From the NCBI GenBank assembly GCA_027488845.1, contig JAIYBC010000046.1, positions 84,700-148,699 of the forward strand: a stretch of 64,000 nucleotides of DNA. The letters run 5' to 3'. The stretch is from Verrucomicrobiales bacterium. Its GTDB lineage: Bacteria; Verrucomicrobiota; Verrucomicrobiia; Limisphaerales; UBA9464. Position numbers and translations under genes: made by a program. A model generated the notes under the pieces. The model saw nothing but the letters and a program-made list of their open reading frames with translations. It made no database searches and was not told the origin of the DNA. Below are positions 63,343 through 64,000 of the stretch, piece by piece. The stretch's first letter is position 1; each line of letters opens with the position of its first letter.

Positions 63343-64000
63343 GGTCATCAACACCAACGTATCGGCCCTCACCTCGGCCAGAAACCTCGGCGAATCCAGC
63401 GCTCTGCTGAACCGCTCGCTCGCACGCCTCAGCTCCGGCTCCAAGCTGGTCAGCCCGGCGGACGACGCGGCGGGATTCGCCGTCGCGACGCGGTTCGACG
63501 CGCAGATCAACCGCACCCAAGCCGCCAACGACAACATCGGCAACGCCATCTCGTTCAACCAGACCCAGGACGGCTTCCTCAAGAAGGTCGCCAAGTCCCT
63601 GGACCGGATGAGCGAGCTGTCGATCCTCGCACAGGATGTCACCAAGAGCGACGCCGACCGCGCCCTCTACAACCAGGAGTTCCAGAACCTCGGGACCTTC
63701 ATCTCCAACACGGCGACGAAGGACTTCAACGGGGTCAGCCTGTTCTCCGGTTCCGACCTCGCCGTCACCACCGACAGCGACGGCAACACCACGGCCGTGA
63801 CCGGCATCGACCTGGGTTCCACCAGCTACACCGGCGCCACCGGCTCCGACATCAGCACCACGACCGGCGCGGCCTCCGCGCTGACCAACGTGAAGACGGC
63901 GATCACCCAGCTGGCCGCCGACCGCGCGACGGTGGGCGCCAACCAGGCCTCGCTCGGCATGTACTCGGAGCAGCTCGGCGTGCTGAAGGACAACCTCAGC
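63343..64000 (+). CDS. Second flagellin, 3' end outside window
   Basis: Starts at ATG 63343 with a good ribosome-binding site (GGAAGGAG); about 219 residues are visible. MVINTNVSALTSARNLGESS, LARLSSGSKLVSPADDAAGF and FNQTQDGFLKKVAKSLDRMS are nearly the same as in the first flagellin. The central Ser/Thr-rich part is also similar (SSTSYTGATGS-like), with small differences such as DSDGNTTAVTG. Tandem duplication of the flagellin gene, with further copies possible to the right. Confidence 0.95.

Overview
The window is a high-GC bacterial chromosome segment that looks like Verrucomicrobiota, probably a Pedosphaeraceae/Limisphaerales-type lineage. This rests on gene style, not on a database search. 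Signs are two short pseudopilins with the [21 protein letters not shown]-terminus followed by a DUF1559-like body, a Calx-beta repeat exported protein, an FG-GAP/VCBS protein, a ThuA-like lipoprotein, a W-x-DP repeat protein, and many intergenic inverted repeats built from words such as CGCCAAGACGCCAAG. The organism is predicted to be flagellated, with two flagellin genes at the right edge.

Layout. 1-6.8 kb (minus strand): partial coiled-coil/TPR protein, OmpR-type response regulator, large membrane histidine kinase (the two overlap by ATGA), and a long W-x-DP repeat protein; a TGTCA-N6-TGTCA tandem site lies just before the kinase. 7-12.3 kb: Gfo/Idh/MocA oxidoreductase, cupin_5 protein, exported M20 amidohydrolase and a His-rich CobW-type GTPase, separated by dispersed inverted repeats. 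12.5-15.8 kb (minus strand): a tight four-gene photolyase operon, every junction a 4-bp ATGA overlap, containing a photolyase-like protein that seems circularly permuted, DUF2256, DUF3253 and a normal-order photolyase/cryptochrome. 15.9-16.8 kb: pseudopilin.

17.08-30.89 kb is a genomic island integrated in the 3' end of tRNA-Asn(GTT). A 34-bp exact copy of the tRNA end plus downstream sequence lies at 17079-17112 and again at 30857-30890. The island has lower GC than the host and carries defence-type genes. These are a phage-type adenine methyltransferase broken by an in-frame TGA; a 1557-aa protein with an N-terminal PD-(D/E)XK-like nuclease and a STAND NTPase (Avs-like); a second damaged copy of the methyltransferase 5' region; an AT-rich proteasome/HslV-like Ntn-hydrolase; a transposase remnant; a DUF4272 protein; a second, unrelated 1318-aa nuclease-STAND protein; and an AbiE toxin-antitoxin pair whose toxin is cut short and whose stop codon overlaps the start codon of the second STAND gene. 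No intact integrase was found. This island is the best candidate for a new or composite anti-phage locus.

30.9-31.8 kb has no convincing gene. 31.8-38.6 kb is a metal-efflux operon: small Cys/His exported protein, TolC-like protein, membrane fusion protein with a His-rich tail and an unusual C-terminal membrane helix, CusA/CzcA-type RND pump, and a His-rich exported protein. 38.8-45.9 kb: YaeQ, a second pseudopilin, a small lipoprotein, a PLD-type nuclease, GlnD and a porin-like outer-membrane protein with a clear terminator. 46-56.6 kb is housekeeping: methyltransferase, VCBS protein, G6P dehydrogenase with a small phosphatase, a DegP-type protease, glutamate dehydrogenase, dGTPase-like HD protein, AMP-dependent ligase and sugar nucleotidyltransferase. 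56.7-62 kb: giant Calx-beta protein, ThiD and ThuA-like lipoprotein. 62-64 kb: two tandem flagellin genes (the second cut by the window edge), with a sigma-28-like promoter and a shared, structured leader.

Limits: everything was read by eye, without alignment or structure prediction; residue positions and domain borders are approximate.
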